Positions 5,227-5,629 of a DNA stretch of 5,629 nt are shown here, in pieces. This DNA comes from Bacteroidota bacterium (GTDB lineage Bacteria > Bacteroidota > Ignavibacteria > UBA10030): positions 1 to 5,629 of the forward strand of contig JALONE010000096.1 of assembly GCA_025455125.1 (NCBI GenBank), given 5' to 3'. The notes under the pieces were generated by a model. That model was not told the origin of the DNA. It searched no databases and saw only the letters and a list, made by a program, of their open reading frames with translations. Both the position numbers and the translations under genes were made by a program. Within the stretch, counting starts at the first letter, position 1. Each line of letters begins with the position of its first letter.

Positions 5227-5231
5227 GAGGA
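5225..5231 (+). promoter_or_regulatory. Ribosome binding site of fliM overlapping the fliL stop
   Basis: AAGAGGA begins within the TAA stop of fliL and ends 7 nt before a GTG at 5239. This spacing, together with the FliM N-terminal motif that begins right after the GTG, settles the start codon and implies translational coupling with fliL. Confidence 0.65.
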
Positions 5232-5238
5232 CCGTCCC

Positions 5239-5629
5239 GTGCCCGAGATCCTTTCGCAACAAGAGATCGATAGTCTGCTGTCCGGGATCCCCCTGGAGCC
5301 TGCCAAAGAGGTCGCCAGAGGAGTCGATGACGCGTCGTCGGAGCGTGAGGCCATCACATTTGATTTCCGCCTGCCGCATCGACTCTCGAAGAATCAGTTG
5401 CGCACGCTGCAGGCGGTGCACGAGAGTTTTGGGGAAGCGTTCGGTTCCTATCTCATCTCGCGCCTGCAGACCAACGTCGGTGTCAACGTCAGCTCCGTGG
5501 ACCAGTTGTTCTACTCGGAGTATGTCCTTTCCGTTCCAAGTCCCAGCTGCCTGTTCATCTTCCGCGTCCAGGAATCGGATGCGCTCGCGGTGCTCGAGGT
5601 CAGTCCGCAGCTGGTCCTCGCGATGGTGT
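5239..5629 (+). CDS. fliM: Flagellar motor switch protein FliM, N-terminal part (3' truncated by window)
   Basis: The frame opens with GTG at 5239 and is still open at the window end after 130 codons. The N terminus reads PEILSQQEIDSLLSG, the conserved CheY-P-binding peptide of FliM ('ILSQ.EIDALL'). A short linker of about 20 residues leads to the CheC-like middle domain (PF02154), which starts near residue 39: 'ITFDFRLPHRLSKNQLRTL', then 'VHESF' and 'VSSVDQLFYSEYVLSVPSPS'. FliM forms the middle of the C-ring with FliG and FliN. Binding of phosphorylated CheY to the N-terminal peptide changes the direction of rotation, so this organism's motor very likely responds to chemotaxis signals. The C-terminal FliN-like domain lies beyond the window. 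The gene is missing from a simple ATG-based search because of its GTG start and missing stop. Confidence 0.93.
   Translation, partial: MPEILSQQEIDSLLSGIPLEPAKEVARGVDDASSEREAITFDFRLPHRLSKNQLRTLQAVHESFGEAFGSYLISRLQTNVGVNVSSVDQLFYSEYVLSVPSPSCLFIFRVQESDALAVLEVSPQLVLAMV

Noticed and set aside
4588..5421. A 277-codon minus-strand open frame opposite fliL and the start of fliM
   Set aside because: It is antisense to two firmly identified genes and crosses the sigma-54 promoter region; its composition is Arg/Leu/Asp-rich with no recognisable fold.

Overview
The window is a stretch of a bacterial flagellar gene cluster, with every gene on the + strand. The order is 3' end of fliK, flgD, a small conserved 'flagellar operon protein', flgE, a receiver-HDOD regulator, fliL, and the 5' end of fliM. 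The DNA is moderately GC-rich. Most starts are ATG with purine-rich Shine-Dalgarno sites; fliM starts with GTG. The small protein between flgD and flgE is known from Firmicutes and several deep Gram-negative lineages. Short tandem intergenic repeats of the kind seen here remind me of the Ignavibacteria/Chlorobi and other FCB-group genomes. That placement is a low-confidence inference, since no marker gene is present.

Layout. Bases 1-320 hold the C-terminal domain of the hook-length protein FliK. A 43-bp spacer carrying a degenerate 8-9-bp repeat leads to flgD (364-1035, hook cap). The small flagellar operon gene (1042-1428) follows after 6 bp. A 170-bp spacer (1429-1598) holds a heptamer repeat and a structured leader in front of a strong ribosome binding site for flgE (1599-3212), which encodes an enlarged hook protein with two tandem D2-type domains. 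An 84-bp spacer with a GC-rich hairpin precedes a 406-residue receiver-HDOD protein (3297-4517). The next spacer (4518-4692) contains a near-perfect sigma-54 (-24/-12) promoter about 12 bp upstream of the predicted transcription start of fliL (4693-5226), which is followed 12 bp later by fliM (5239 to the window end).

How the genes work together. FliK, FlgD and FlgE build the hook: FlgD caps the growing end, FlgE is the subunit and FliK measures length. FliL and FliM belong to the motor: FliL supports the stator and FliM is the C-ring switch that binds CheY-P. The HDOD regulator sits at the join between the hook block and the motor block, where many related clusters carry swrD/flbD and motAB. 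The sigma-54 promoter suggests that fliL-fliM begins a separately controlled transcription unit.

Most worth a second look are the sigma-54 promoter, the N-terminal motif shared by FlgD and the small protein (possibly a type III export signal), the duplicated FlgE D2 domain, the receiver domain that lacks its switch residues, and the two different short tandem repeats that bracket the flgD module. I found no wholly novel system.
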